Below, piece after piece: positions 9,229 to 18,034 of a DNA stretch of 64,000 bases; positions within the stretch are counted from its first letter, which is position 1; each line of letters opens with the position of its first letter. The notes beneath the pieces were generated by a model, which saw only the letters and a program-made list of their open reading frames with translations, was not told where the DNA came from and searched no databases. The translations under genes and the position numbers were made by a program. The DNA comes from Haloferula sp. BvORR071 (lineage in GTDB: Bacteria > Verrucomicrobiota > Verrucomicrobiia > Verrucomicrobiales > Akkermansiaceae), in contig NZ_BATP01000057.1 in assembly GCF_000739615.1 (NCBI RefSeq), positions 124,001 through 188,000 of the forward strand, in the 5' to 3' direction.

Positions 9229-9888
9229 ATGAAATCCTCCTCCCGCTACGTCCTCGCCTTCTCCCTCGCCCTGCTGCCGGCTTTGGCTTGGCTTGGGCTC
9301 GACTCGGCGCGGCGGGTTGTGGTGGAGAGCTGCCCAATTTGTGAGTCCACTTCCCAGCATGAGGAGCACGACTGGTGTTTCTGGGGGCTCAGGGGAAGCA
9401 ATGACTCCCGGCCCGTGGTCGAAGCCTCGCGGCTCTTCTCCGACTTCCCGGATTTTTGTCCCCATCACCAGTGGTCGCATGTCTCCGCGAAGCTCACTCG
9501 TCGGCATGACAGCCCGCTTTTCGAGGCGCGGCTGAGGGAGCGCTTCATCGCGATCGATTTCATGCCGCTGAGCTGTGGAGGCTCCCTTTTTGTCTCCGAA
9601 ATCCGATCCTACAACGAGGATCCCGAACTCCGCGATCTCCTCCATGAGGCGCTCGATGATGAGCTGGTCACCCGCGATCAGCTCTTTCGGTGGCTGGAGC
9701 TTGGTGAGGACGACCCAGCGGAGAGCGGCGCCTTGGAAGACGAGGATGTGACGGCTTTCGACATGCTCGATGCGATGTTTGCCAAGTTCCTCAGCGGGCA
9801 CCGCGCCGGCTGCTCGCATTGTCCGGCCTATCGGGAGCCGCGGCTCCCTCCACCGCCGCCTTATGAGTTTCCGCGGCCTCGCTTGTAA
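9229..9888 (+). CDS. Hypothetical Cys-rich exported or membrane-anchored protein
   Basis: 219 aa, no family recognised. Residues 1-25 (MKSSSRYVLAFSLALLPALAWLG) are a signal peptide or anchor. The remainder has paired cysteines and histidines: CPIC near 36-39, a Cys near 50, CPHH near 85-88, one Cys near 124, and CSHC near 193-196, suggesting metal binding or disulfides outside the cytoplasm. The C-terminus is Pro-rich. Stands alone between a divergent phosphodiesterase gene and the following glycosidase gene. Confidence 0.6.
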   Translation: MKSSSRYVLAFSLALLPALAWLGLDSARRVVVESCPICESTSQHEEHDWCFWGLRGSNDSRPVVEASRLFSDFPDFCPHHQWSHVSAKLTRRHDSPLFEARLRERFIAIDFMPLSCGGSLFVSEIRSYNEDPELRDLLHEALDDELVTRDQLFRWLELGEDDPAESGALEDEDVTAFDMLDAMFAKFLSGHRAGCSHCPAYREPRLPPPPPYEFPRPRL

Positions 9889-9919
9889 GCTTGCGAACTC
9901 AGTGCCTGTTTAGGCCTCG

Positions 9920-10801
9920 ATGAGATCGATGTTTTACCTTGGGGCGATGACTCTCCTCTCGCTCACGGCCACCAGGGCAGAGGAGGCACCCACCTTCGCC
10001 CCGCTCAATCCCGACCAGCCCGCCCCCGCCTGGCAGCCTCTCTATCAAGGCATCGACTACCGCTTCGACGAACTCGCGAAACCCCGCCGCCTTCGCATCC
10101 ACACCGCCCGCATCGACACCAAGGCGCCCGGCATCCGCTTCTTCTCCACCCCGGACAATGGCGACAAGCCAGCCGAGGTCGATGGCCGCAACACCGTGAC
10201 CTTCCTCAAGGAGTTCGACCTCGAACTCGCCATCAACGGCACCGGCTTCGCTCCGGTCACCGCGGAGGGCAAGCCGCTCGACGTGATCGGCCTCTCCCTC
10301 TCCGAGGGCAAGCTGGTCAGTCCCGCCGACCACGAACGAGGCAATCCCGCCTTCCTCGTGAGCGAGCGCAACGAAGCCCGCATCCTTCCCGCGCCCTTCA
10401 CCGAGCAAGATCTCGCCGGTGCCCGCACCGCCCTCCAAGGCTGGTCTGGCGAGGACGGCATGCTGCTCGATGATGGCAAGATCGTCACCGGCAACCGCGA
10501 CCTCCACCCGCGCACCGCCATCGGCCTCTCGCAGGACGCCCGCTATGTCTACCTTCTCGTCGCCGATGGCCGCCAGCAAGGCTTCAGCGAGGGCATCAAT
10601 CTGGTCGAGCTCGCCGCCTGGATGAAGCAGCAATTGGGCTGTTGGGACGCCATGAACCTCGATGGCGGCGGCTCCAGCACACTCGTCGTGAAGGCCCCGG
10701 ACGGAAAAGCGCGCATCCTGAACTCCATTCCCGGCGGCGTGCAGCGCAGCGTGGCGAATCACCTCGGTGTCCACGCCTTGCCCTTGCCTGCGGCTCCTTG
10801 A
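9920..10801 (+). CDS. Phosphodiester glycosidase family (NAGPA/DUF2233) exported protein
   Basis: 293 aa. N-terminal signal MRSMFYLGAMTLLSLTATRAEE with cleavage near residue 20, so exported. The family hallmark is the C-terminal MNLDGGGSSTLVV near residues 250-262, preceded by HPRTAIGLSQDARYVYLLVADGRQ. An ING-xGF motif is near 97. Homologues include the human mannose-6-phosphate uncovering enzyme and bacterial exopolysaccharide-associated proteins, which cleave sugar phosphodiesters. Location just before the amino-sugar cluster would suit a role in envelope glycan turnover, but that is inference. Confidence 0.85.
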   Translation: MRSMFYLGAMTLLSLTATRAEEAPTFAPLNPDQPAPAWQPLYQGIDYRFDELAKPRRLRIHTARIDTKAPGIRFFSTPDNGDKPAEVDGRNTVTFLKEFDLELAINGTGFAPVTAEGKPLDVIGLSLSEGKLVSPADHERGNPAFLVSERNEARILPAPFTEQDLAGARTALQGWSGEDGMLLDDGKIVTGNRDLHPRTAIGLSQDARYVYLLVADGRQQGFSEGINLVELAAWMKQQLGCWDAMNLDGGGSSTLVVKAPDGKARILNSIPGGVQRSVANHLGVHALPLPAAP

Positions 10802-10923
10802 AACGCCCCGGACTTCAAAAATTCCGGCCTTCCTGAGCTTTCCTGACACGGAATCTCCAAAAATCCCCGCATCCACGGTCGAAGCTTTCATTTCGTGACG
10901 GATCGTCCAATCTTCGCCCGCAC

Positions 10924-12279
10924 ATGAAGCTTTTCGGAACCGACGGCATCCGCGGCAAAGCGAACGAATTTCCCATCACCCCGGAGGTCGCCCTTCGGGC
11001 CGGCAAGGCGGTCGCCCAGGTCCTGCGCTCCTCCGGCCACAACCGCAACCGCGTGGTGATCGGCAAGGACACCCGCATCTCCGGCTACATGCTGGAAACC
11101 GCGCTCACCGCCGGCCTGGTCTCGATGGGCATGGACGTGCTCCTGCCTGGCCCGCTGCCGACACCGGCCATTGCCCACCTCACCAAGTCGATGGGCTGCG
11201 CCGCGGGCATCATGCTCACCGCCTCCCACAATCCCTACGAGGACAATGGCCTGAAGATCTTCGGCCCGGATGGCTACAAGCTCTCCGACGCGCTGGAGGA
11301 AATCATCGAGCGCCACATCTTAGGCGATGAGCCGGAGCCGCGCGCGATGGCCCCGGAGAAGATCGGCAAGGCCTACCGCATCGATGACGCCCGCGGCCGC
11401 TACATCGAGTTCGCCAAGCACACCGCCGACAACGTCCCGCTCCACGGTCTCAAGATCGTGGTCGATTGCGGCCACGGCGCGGCCTACTTCATCGCCCCGC
11501 TCATCTTCAAGGAACTCGGCGCGGAAGTGATCAAATACGGCTGTGAGCCGGATGGCATCAACATCAACGACAAGTGCGGTGCTCTCCACCCGGAGACCGC
11601 CGGCGAGCTGGTCCGCCAGCACGGCGCCGACCTCGGCATCTCCTTTGACGGCGATGCCGACCGCGTGATCTTCACCGATGCCACCGGCACTCCGGTCTCC
11701 GGCGACCGTATCCTCGCCCTCGCTGCCATCTCGCTGAAGGAGCAGGGCAAGCTCCGCGGCAACAAGATGGCCTGCACCGTCATGAGCAACCTCGGCCTCC
11801 ACGAGGCCATGCGCCGCCACGGCATCGAGGTGCTCACCACCGCCGTCGGCGACCGCAATGTCATCGAGGCCCTCCGCGAAAAGGGCGGCTCCTTCGGTGG
11901 CGAGAATTCCGGCCACCTCATCTTCGCCGACCACGCCACCACCGGCGATGGCATCCTCAGCGCGCTGCAGGTGCTGCGCGTCATGAAAGAGCGCAAGGCC
12001 ACCCTCGCCGAACTCGCCGCCTGCATGCGCGAGTTCCCGCAAGAGCTGGTGAACCTCAAGGTCGCCGCCAAGCCGCCGCTCGCCAACCTGCCCGGCATCC
12101 AGAAGCTCATGAAGGAGGCCGACGAATCCTTCGGCGACGCCGGCCGCCAGCTCATCCGCTACTCCGGCACCGAGAACAAGATCCGCATCCTCGTCGAACA
12201 CCGCGATGCCGATGCCGTCCACCAGTGGATCGGCAAGTTCACCGAAGCGGTGAAGGAAGACATCGGAGTGGCGGTGTGA
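10924..12279 (+). CDS. glmM: Phosphoglucosamine mutase
   Basis: 451 aa; interconverts glucosamine-6-phosphate and glucosamine-1-phosphate for UDP-GlcNAc synthesis, in the cytoplasm. Begins MKLFGTDGIRGKAN, the GlmM N-terminus. The active-site phosphoserine loop TASHNPYEDNG places the Ser at residue 101. The metal loop SFDGDADR spans residues 240-247, the sugar-binding GGENSGH is near 324, and the phosphate-binding RYSGTENKIRILVE is near the C-terminus. Length is normal (445-455). First gene of a plus-strand cluster leading to glmS. Confidence 0.97.
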   Translation: MKLFGTDGIRGKANEFPITPEVALRAGKAVAQVLRSSGHNRNRVVIGKDTRISGYMLETALTAGLVSMGMDVLLPGPLPTPAIAHLTKSMGCAAGIMLTASHNPYEDNGLKIFGPDGYKLSDALEEIIERHILGDEPEPRAMAPEKIGKAYRIDDARGRYIEFAKHTADNVPLHGLKIVVDCGHGAAYFIAPLIFKELGAEVIKYGCEPDGININDKCGALHPETAGELVRQHGADLGISFDGDADRVIFTDATGTPVSGDRILALAAISLKEQGKLRGNKMACTVMSNLGLHEAMRRHGIEVLTTAVGDRNVIEALREKGGSFGGENSGHLIFADHATTGDGILSALQVLRVMKERKATLAELAACMREFPQELVNLKVAAKPPLANLPGIQKLMKEADESFGDAGRQLIRYSGTENKIRILVEHRDADAVHQWIGKFTEAVKEDIGVAV

Positions 12280-12307
12280 GGGCATCCGGCTCCGCGGTTC
12301 AGAGCGC

Positions 12308-12787
12308 ATGAAAGGCATCATCCGACGATTTCTCGGCCTCGAGAGACTCAGCGACATCGCGCGGGAGAGTAGTGCCGAAGCCTTCGTTGAATCCCTGTTA
12401 GGCTCACACCTTACTCTCCTCGGACTCTGGAGTAAGGATGGCCTGGAAGCATCGGAGGTCACGGAAGACAGCCTGCTGGCGGAGATCCGCAAAAACTGCG
12501 AACACCTGCAGGGTAACGAACAGTTTTCGCCCTTAGTCGTAGAGGAAGGCGGAGAACGCCGCTTGGGCGTCTTCACCACGGATGCCGACTTGCAGGCCTT
12601 CACCCGACAATACTCGCGCTCCCATCCACGCAGCTTCGTCTTCCAGACCTTTGCGACCACCGGCGAGTCCCTGCGCTACTTCCTGCCACTCGTGGAGAGG
12701 TTCGTCCTGAACCCCGCATCCAAGGACGCCACGCCACTTTCCGATGCCCATATGACGCTGCTCGCACGAGAAGGAGCTGCCCAATGA
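12308..12787 (+). CDS. Hypothetical SseB-like protein
   Basis: 159 aa. The segment FSPLVVEEGGERRLGVFTTDADLQAFTRQYS near residues 77-107 resembles the SseB/SseB-N domain pattern, in which a value field and a cap on entry length are recognisable. The rest is unassigned. No signal or membrane helix, so cytoplasmic. Sits 28 bp after glmM on the same strand and is likely co-transcribed with it. The family call is tentative. Confidence 0.5.
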   Translation: MKGIIRRFLGLERLSDIARESSAEAFVESLLGSHLTLLGLWSKDGLEASEVTEDSLLAEIRKNCEHLQGNEQFSPLVVEEGGERRLGVFTTDADLQAFTRQYSRSHPRSFVFQTFATTGESLRYFLPLVERFVLNPASKDATPLSDAHMTLLAREGAAQ

Positions 12788-12865
12788 TCTCTTCCTCACC
12801 AGCCTTTCAAATCTCGCGTTCTTTCGCGTCCTTTCGCGGTTAATCCTTCTTCCCCCCGATCTTTC

Positions 12866-13684
12866 ATGCCCGTCTTCATCACACGCCCGGTCGAAGCCTT
12901 CCCCATCGGGAACCTTCCTCTCCGCGATCACCACCAGAGCCTGGGCCTCGAGAATCTCCACACCCACCCGCAAGCTTGGGTGGACAGCAGCGACTTGCCC
13001 TTCCTCACGCCCTTCGGCAGCACCACCCTGGTGGATGAGGATCGCACCCCGCTCGCCTGGCTCGGTGATGCCCCGGATCTCTCCCGCTCCCAAGTCGCTC
13101 GCAACTCCTTCATCATCGTCCATCCCTGGGACCTCCTGCGCGCGAATGAACTCTCCGTCGGCACTCTAACGGAATCCCGCATTGAAGGCGACATCCACCC
13201 GAACGCCGTCATTGAGGGGGTAATCCACCTTGGTCCCGGCTCCCGCATTCTCCCCGGCGTCTACATCGAGGGCAATGCCGTCATCGGTGCCAATACCAAG
13301 CTCGGCCCGAACTGCTACATCCGCGGCTCCTCCGCCATCGGCGACAAGTGCCACATCGGCCAGGCCGTCGAGATCAAGAACTCGATCGTCCTCTCCGGCA
13401 CCAGCATCGGCCACCTCAGCTACCTCGGCGACTCCGTCGTTGGCGAGAAGGTGAACTTCGGCGCCGGCACCATCACCTCGAACTTCCGCCACGACGGCAA
13501 AAACCACCGCAGCATGGTCGATGGCGTCCTCGTTGACACCGGTCGCCGCAAGTTCGGCTCCATCATCGGCGATGGTGTCCACACCGGCATCCACACCTCC
13601 ATCTACCCCGGCCGCAAGCTCTGGCCGGGCACCAGCACCCGCCCCGGCGACATCGTCCAGCACGATCTCGTGCCCGAGGAATGA
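12866..13684 (+). CDS. GlmU acetyltransferase-like left-handed beta-helix protein (uridylyltransferase domain absent)
   Basis: 272 aa. Residues about 100-270 form a left-handed parallel beta-helix with many hexapeptide turns (IEGVIHLGPGSRI, IEGNAVIGANTKLG, IRGSSAIGDKCHIG). The section EIKNSIVLSGTSIGHLSYLGD followed by VNFGAGTITSNF matches the GlmU acetyltransferase active-site stretch, with the likely catalytic His at residue 183. The nucleotidyltransferase domain of full GlmU (about 230 residues, LAAGxGTRM) is missing; the N-terminal 90 residues instead resemble the putative sugar nucleotidyltransferase N-terminal region seen in stand-alone GlmU-like proteins. Between glmM and glmS, it fits glucosamine-1-phosphate N-acetylation, but the acceptor is inferred. 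Confidence 0.8.
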   Translation: MPVFITRPVEAFPIGNLPLRDHHQSLGLENLHTHPQAWVDSSDLPFLTPFGSTTLVDEDRTPLAWLGDAPDLSRSQVARNSFIIVHPWDLLRANELSVGTLTESRIEGDIHPNAVIEGVIHLGPGSRILPGVYIEGNAVIGANTKLGPNCYIRGSSAIGDKCHIGQAVEIKNSIVLSGTSIGHLSYLGDSVVGEKVNFGAGTITSNFRHDGKNHRSMVDGVLVDTGRRKFGSIIGDGVHTGIHTSIYPGRKLWPGTSTRPGDIVQHDLVPEE

Positions 13685-13750
13685 GTACTACTCTTCCTCA
13701 CACTTCAGTTTCAAAATTAGTGCTTAGTAATTAGTAATTTTCTTCAGCAT

Positions 13751-15592
13751 ATGTGCGGCATCGTCGGATACATCGGAAAAGCCTCCGCCCCATCAGTCCT
13801 CATCAGCGGCCTGCGCCGCCTCGAATACCGCGGCTACGACTCCGCCGGCATGGCCATCCTCGAGGATGGTTCGGTCGTCGTCAGCAAGGCCCCCGGCAAG
13901 GTCTCCGCGCTCAATGACAAGGCGCATGCCGATTGGCCTGCCGAGCGCTTTGTTAGATCCTCCACTGGCATCGCCCATACTCGCTGGGCCACCCACGGCC
14001 CGCCGACCGAGGCCAACGCCCACCCGCACCTCGATGAGTCCGGCGACATTGCGCTGGTCCACAATGGCATCATCGAGAACTACCGCGCCCTGCGCACCCG
14101 CCTCGAAGGCAAGGGCCACCACTTCTACTCGGAGACCGATACCGAAGTGCTCGCCCACCTGATCGGCGACCGCAACAAGGGCGATCTCTTCCAAGCTGTC
14201 TGCGACGCCCTCAGCCAGGTGGAAGGCACCTTCGGAATTGCCGTGATCTCCGCCAAGGAGCCGGGCAAGATCATCACCGCGCGCCGCGGCAGCCCGATCG
14301 TGATCGGGGTGGGGGAGGGCGAGACCATCGTCGCCTCGGATGCCTCCGCGATCATCGCCCACACCCGTCAGGTGATCTACCTGGAGGACAATGACATCGC
14401 CGTCGTCACCGCCGACAACGTCGATATCCGCGATCTTCACCAGGTCCCCGTCACCCGCGAGGTCAATGAACTCGGCTTCGATGCCGCCGCGGCAGAGAAG
14501 GGCGGCTTCGCCCACTTCATGCTCAAGGAAATCCACGAGCAACCGGACTCCCTGCGCAATGCCATCCGCGGTCGCCTCGATTTCAACCTCGGCTCCTCAG
14601 TGCTTTCCGGTATGGGCACCTCGCCCCGCGACCTCGCGGAGATCCACCGCGTCGTCCTGGTCGGCTGCGGCACCTCGCTGCACGCCGGCCTCGTCGGCGA
14701 ATACGCCTTCGAGGATATGGCGGACATCCACGCGGAGGTCCAGCAGGCTGCCGAATTCCGCTACCGCAATCCGATCATCGGCAGCCGCGACCTCGTCGTC
14801 GCCATCTCCCAGTCCGGCGAAACCGCCGACACCCTCGCCGCTGTTAGAGAGGCCAACCAGAAGGGCGCCTTCGTCATGGGCCTCTGCAACGTCGTCGGCT
14901 CCACCATCGCCCGGGAGACCGGTCGCGGCGTCTATCTCCACGCCGGCCCGGAAATCTCCGTCGCCTCCACCAAGGCCTTCACCTGCCAGGTCGCCGTCAT
15001 GCTCATGATGGCCCTCAAGCTCGGCCGCGGCCGCCGCTTCTCCCGCGATGAAGGCATGAAGTTCGCCCGCGAGATTGAGAAGATCCCCGAACTTGTCGAG
15101 CAAGTCGTCGCCCAGAGCGAAACCATCGCGGCCATCGCCGCGCGCTATGCCCACCACGAGCACGCCTTCTTCATCGGCCGCGGCCCGATGTATCCCGTTG
15201 CCTTGGAAGGTGCGCTCAAACTCAAGGAAATCTCCTACATCCACGCTGAGGGCTACCACGCCGCCGAGCTGAAACACGGCCCCATCGCCCTGCTCACCGA
15301 AGGCACCCCCGTCGTCGCCCTCGCCAACGACATCCCCGGCAAGGACAAGACCCTCGGCAACGTCGAGGAATGCCGCGCCCGCGGTGCCCGCATCCTCGGC
15401 ATCATCACCGCCGGCGACCACGAAGCGGCCCAAGTGATGGACGACGTCGTCGAAGTGCCTGCCTGCCACCCGCTGGTCAGCACCATCCCTACCGCCGTCG
15501 CCCTCCAGCTTCTCGCCTACCACATCGCGAACGAGCGCAAGTGCGAGATCGACCAGCCCCGCAACCTCGCCAAGAGCGTCACCGTCGAGTAG
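13751..15592 (+). CDS. glmS: Glutamine-fructose-6-phosphate aminotransferase (isomerizing)
   Basis: 613 aa; makes glucosamine-6-phosphate from fructose-6-phosphate and glutamine. Catalytic Cys2 follows the initiator Met in MCGIVGYIG. The glutaminase domain shows YRGYDSAG, HTRWATHG and HNGIIENY. The two SIS domains follow, with VGCGTSLHAG, SQSGETADT, STKAFTCQV and the second-half motif LKLKEISYIHAEGYHAAELKHGP (split by the reader as two parts). The C-terminus NLAKSVTVE is the conserved GlmS end. Full length for the family. Ends the amino-sugar cluster. No glmS ribozyme signature was recognised in the 66-bp leader. Confidence 0.97.
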   Translation: MCGIVGYIGKASAPSVLISGLRRLEYRGYDSAGMAILEDGSVVVSKAPGKVSALNDKAHADWPAERFVRSSTGIAHTRWATHGPPTEANAHPHLDESGDIALVHNGIIENYRALRTRLEGKGHHFYSETDTEVLAHLIGDRNKGDLFQAVCDALSQVEGTFGIAVISAKEPGKIITARRGSPIVIGVGEGETIVASDASAIIAHTRQVIYLEDNDIAVVTADNVDIRDLHQVPVTREVNELGFDAAAAEKGGFAHFMLKEIHEQPDSLRNAIRGRLDFNLGSSVLSGMGTSPRDLAEIHRVVLVGCGTSLHAGLVGEYAFEDMADIHAEVQQAAEFRYRNPIIGSRDLVVAISQSGETADTLAAVREANQKGAFVMGLCNVVGSTIARETGRGVYLHAGPEISVASTKAFTCQVAVMLMMALKLGRGRRFSRDEGMKFAREIEKIPELVEQVVAQSETIAAIAARYAHHEHAFFIGRGPMYPVALEGALKLKEISYIHAEGYHAAELKHGPIALLTEGTPVVALANDIPGKDKTLGNVEECRARGARILGIITAGDHEAAQVMDDVVEVPACHPLVSTIPTAVALQLLAYHIANERKCEIDQPRNLAKSVTVE

Positions 15593-15615
15593 TCCACCCC
15601 GCACCCCAAAGCCCT

Positions 15616-15720
15616 GTGGAGAGCGGACACTCTGTCCGCTCGATAAGGAGCAGCGACATTCCTGTCGCTGGAGTCGCCTCCCACCGAAGCCTTGGGCGGA
15701 CAAAAATGTCCGCCCTCCAC
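15616..15720. repeat. Compound palindromic (REP/BIME-like) element
   Basis: Three small hairpins in one module after glmS: GAGCGGACA/TGTCCGCTC (15621-15629 with 15633-15641), CAGCGACA/TGTCGCTG (15651-15658 with 15663-15670) and GGGCGGACA/TGTCCGCCC (15694-15702 with 15707-15715). The outer ends GTGGA (15616-15620) and TCCAC (15716-15720) are also complementary, so the whole can fold into one cloverleaf. The middle unit, preceded by ATAAGGAG (15643-15650), is almost the same sequence as the element inside the carboxylase gene at 58490-58558. Confidence 0.75.
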
Positions 15721-15822
15721 GGGGCCTCCTCGCTTCTCCAGATATTTCGCGCCGCGCTTGCATTCTCGCCCGCAAGCTGACACAGGCGCCGCCCGCCCCA
15801 CCCAAGGGGGCGCCCACCCGGC

Positions 15823-16548
15823 ATGAAATCCGCCATCGCGTGGCTTGGCATCGAGCTCAATGTCGTCAGCAAGCGGGAGAAACTCCTCTCCCTGCTCGGC
15901 GGCTTCATTTCCATCCTCTTCCTCGTCCTCATCAGCGAGAAGACCCTGCACCTGCCTCACGCCAGCGGACTCATCGCCTCCATGGGCGCCAGCGCCGTCC
16001 TCCTCTTCGCTGTCCCGCACGGCCAGCTCTCCCAGCCTTGGCCCGTCCTCGGCGGCCACTGCCTCTCCGCCATCATCGGCGTCGCCTGCGCCCGCTGGAT
16101 CCACCCCGTCCCGCTCGCAGCGGCCTGCGCCGTCGGCCTCTCCATCGGCGTCATGCACCAGCTCAAGTGCATCCACCCGCCCGGCGGTGCCACCGGCCTT
16201 ACAGCCGTCCTCGGCGGACCCGCCATCCAATCCCTCGGCTTCGGCTTCGTCCTCTACCCGGTCTTCGCCAACTGCCTCGTCATGCTCGGCGTCGCCGTCT
16301 TCTTCAATTCCTTCTTCCGCTGGCGCCGCTACCCCGCCGCCTTTAACCGCCCGGCAAGCGTCACCGCTCACAAGACCCCGGCCCCCTCCCACGAGGAAAT
16401 CATGGCCGCCCTCCGCCAGCTCGACTCCTTCGTCGATATCTCGGAGGAAGACCTCGTCCGTCTCGTTCAGCTTCTCCGCCCACCCGAGCCCGCGCGGCTT
16501 CCGGAGAAGAAGTCCAAGCGCGGCAGGGAACGCGAACTCAAATTCTAA
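15823..16548 (+). CDS. HPP family membrane protein
   Basis: 241 aa. Several hydrophobic helices between residues about 25 and 165 and the family-naming motif HPPGGATG near residue 124. HPP proteins are four-helix integral membrane proteins; some have been implicated in nitrite transport in cyanobacteria and chloroplasts. The C-terminal third (from about residue 180) is cytoplasmic and charged. Its stop is 15 bp from the convergent stop of the 16564 gene. A link to the nitrate reductase 5 kb away is possible but unproven. Confidence 0.85.
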   Translation: MKSAIAWLGIELNVVSKREKLLSLLGGFISILFLVLISEKTLHLPHASGLIASMGASAVLLFAVPHGQLSQPWPVLGGHCLSAIIGVACARWIHPVPLAAACAVGLSIGVMHQLKCIHPPGGATGLTAVLGGPAIQSLGFGFVLYPVFANCLVMLGVAVFFNSFFRWRRYPAAFNRPASVTAHKTPAPSHEEIMAALRQLDSFVDISEEDLVRLVQLLRPPEPARLPEKKSKRGRERELKF

Positions 16549-16563
16549 TATCCAGCGTATCGC

Positions 16564-17943
16564 TCACCGCGGCTTGGCATGTGCCTCAATCCGCATCTTG
16601 TCGATCGCCTCAAACGCCTGCTCACCGAGTCCCGGGACCCGCCCGAGGCCATCTAGCAGATCCATGGCCTCCGGATCTCCGTTTGAGTCATACAAAATCA
16701 GCGAGCGGGCCAATTCAATTGCTGCGCGGTCCCTGCTCGTTCCTGCCTTCATGGCGGTGAGCGCTGGAACCCTCGTTTGCGGGGAGAACTGGCACCAAGT
16801 TGCCATCTTGGTCAGGATATCTTCGTTGTCCTGTCCGGGATCCGCCAGCCAAGCGATCGCCTCTGCCGGGCGAGTCTCCAGCCAGGATGCATAAATCAGG
16901 GTCCTGATCGGAGCGATGCTCGACCCACCCGATCCATTGGTCCCGGAATTGAAGCTGTCGATGAAGCGCGGTTGCCCGTCTTGCTCCCAAGCCGCTTCAC
17001 AGGCTCCAAACCAGCTCAAGGCTCCATCCGGGTCACTCACAATCCATCGCTTTGCCAATGCCACCCCGGCGGCAGCTTTCGGATCGTCAGAGCCGCTCCC
17101 GAATATCGCACCCCTTGAAGAGTCCCTCTCTTTTGACGCAGACCAATCGAGCGCATCAAGGCGCGACGCCCATTCCTTCCAGTCCGATCCAATCCTCAGT
17201 CCATCGATCAAGCCCTCAAGGACGCCGGCGTTCTGGTAGTCCAAGTCCCTGCGGGGAATCACAGCCTCCCAGGCTTGCTCCGGCTGTGAGCTCGCCCAGC
17301 CTTTCACCAGCCCCTTGCGGACCTCTTGATCAAATGACATGCCGTTGATGATGATAGGAACTTCTCCCACGCCCTGGATGAACTGCCCGAATAGACCGTC
17401 CACGCAGGGCCTCCAAGGTGCTTCCAGAACCTCCTTCTCAAAGGCCAGCCACGTCTCCAGGGCACCACGGCCGTCTTGGCGAGCAGCGGTTTCCCAAAGC
17501 AGCATCGCCTCACGGGGATAGCGCTGCAGCCCCTGCGGGAGATCCAGCATCGCCAGTCTTTCCAAGAGCACTTTGCGCAGGGGCTTCAGCCTCTCCCATT
17601 GCTCGTGCTCCTCCTCCTTCCAAAAAAATTCCTCATCCTCGTTCCAGTGCCGCCCCAGCAGTTCCTCGACCGCGGCCACGCCGAGCTTGGATGCCGCCTG
17701 CTCCAAGGCGTGGCGGTCGAGTTTGATCTTGTCTCCGCTGGCGGCCTGCCGCGCCAGCTTGTCCAGCCAAGAGACCGCATCGCCCTCGCTGCAAAACGAG
17801 AGCCGGTGGCTGGACTTCGCCCGAGCCACCGCCATCGGCAATCCCTCCGAAGCCTTTCCCCGGTCCCCCGCCGGCATCACCACCAGCCCACACGCCAGCA
17901 CCACCAGCAAGCTGGCTGCTGCCGAGTTCCGGTCGAATCGCAC
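16564..17943 (-). CDS. Hypothetical secreted protein, tandem family copy 1
   Basis: 459 aa from a GTG start; no other start codon lies in frame between the upstream stop and this GTG. The N-terminus MRFDRNS then AAASLLVVLACGLVV is a signal peptide or anchor, ending before GDRGKAS. The body is helical and Trp/Glu-rich with recurring phrases such as KGWASSQPEQAWE and SDWKEWASRLDAL, possibly helical solenoid repeats. No catalytic motif. It is paralogous to the two genes upstream (18035-19356 and 19419-20822). The family is not recognised; similar families of secreted helical proteins are known to be expanded in Verrucomicrobia. Confidence 0.65.
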   Translation of the reverse strand: MRFDRNSAAASLLVVLACGLVVMPAGDRGKASEGLPMAVARAKSSHRLSFCSEGDAVSWLDKLARQAASGDKIKLDRHALEQAASKLGVAAVEELLGRHWNEDEEFFWKEEEHEQWERLKPLRKVLLERLAMLDLPQGLQRYPREAMLLWETAARQDGRGALETWLAFEKEVLEAPWRPCVDGLFGQFIQGVGEVPIIINGMSFDQEVRKGLVKGWASSQPEQAWEAVIPRRDLDYQNAGVLEGLIDGLRIGSDWKEWASRLDALDWSASKERDSSRGAIFGSGSDDPKAAAGVALAKRWIVSDPDGALSWFGACEAAWEQDGQPRFIDSFNSGTNGSGGSSIAPIRTLIYASWLETRPAEAIAWLADPGQDNEDILTKMATWCQFSPQTRVPALTAMKAGTSRDRAAIELARSLILYDSNGDPEAMDLLDGLGRVPGLGEQAFEAIDKMRIEAHAKPR

Positions 17944-18034
17944 CCGGCAATAAAACCGCCGATCGGCAAACCTGTCACCAACAGGCTCCGCCCCTTGCTC
18001 GCCATTGCCTCAGATCACGCCCAAGTCCTCCGCC

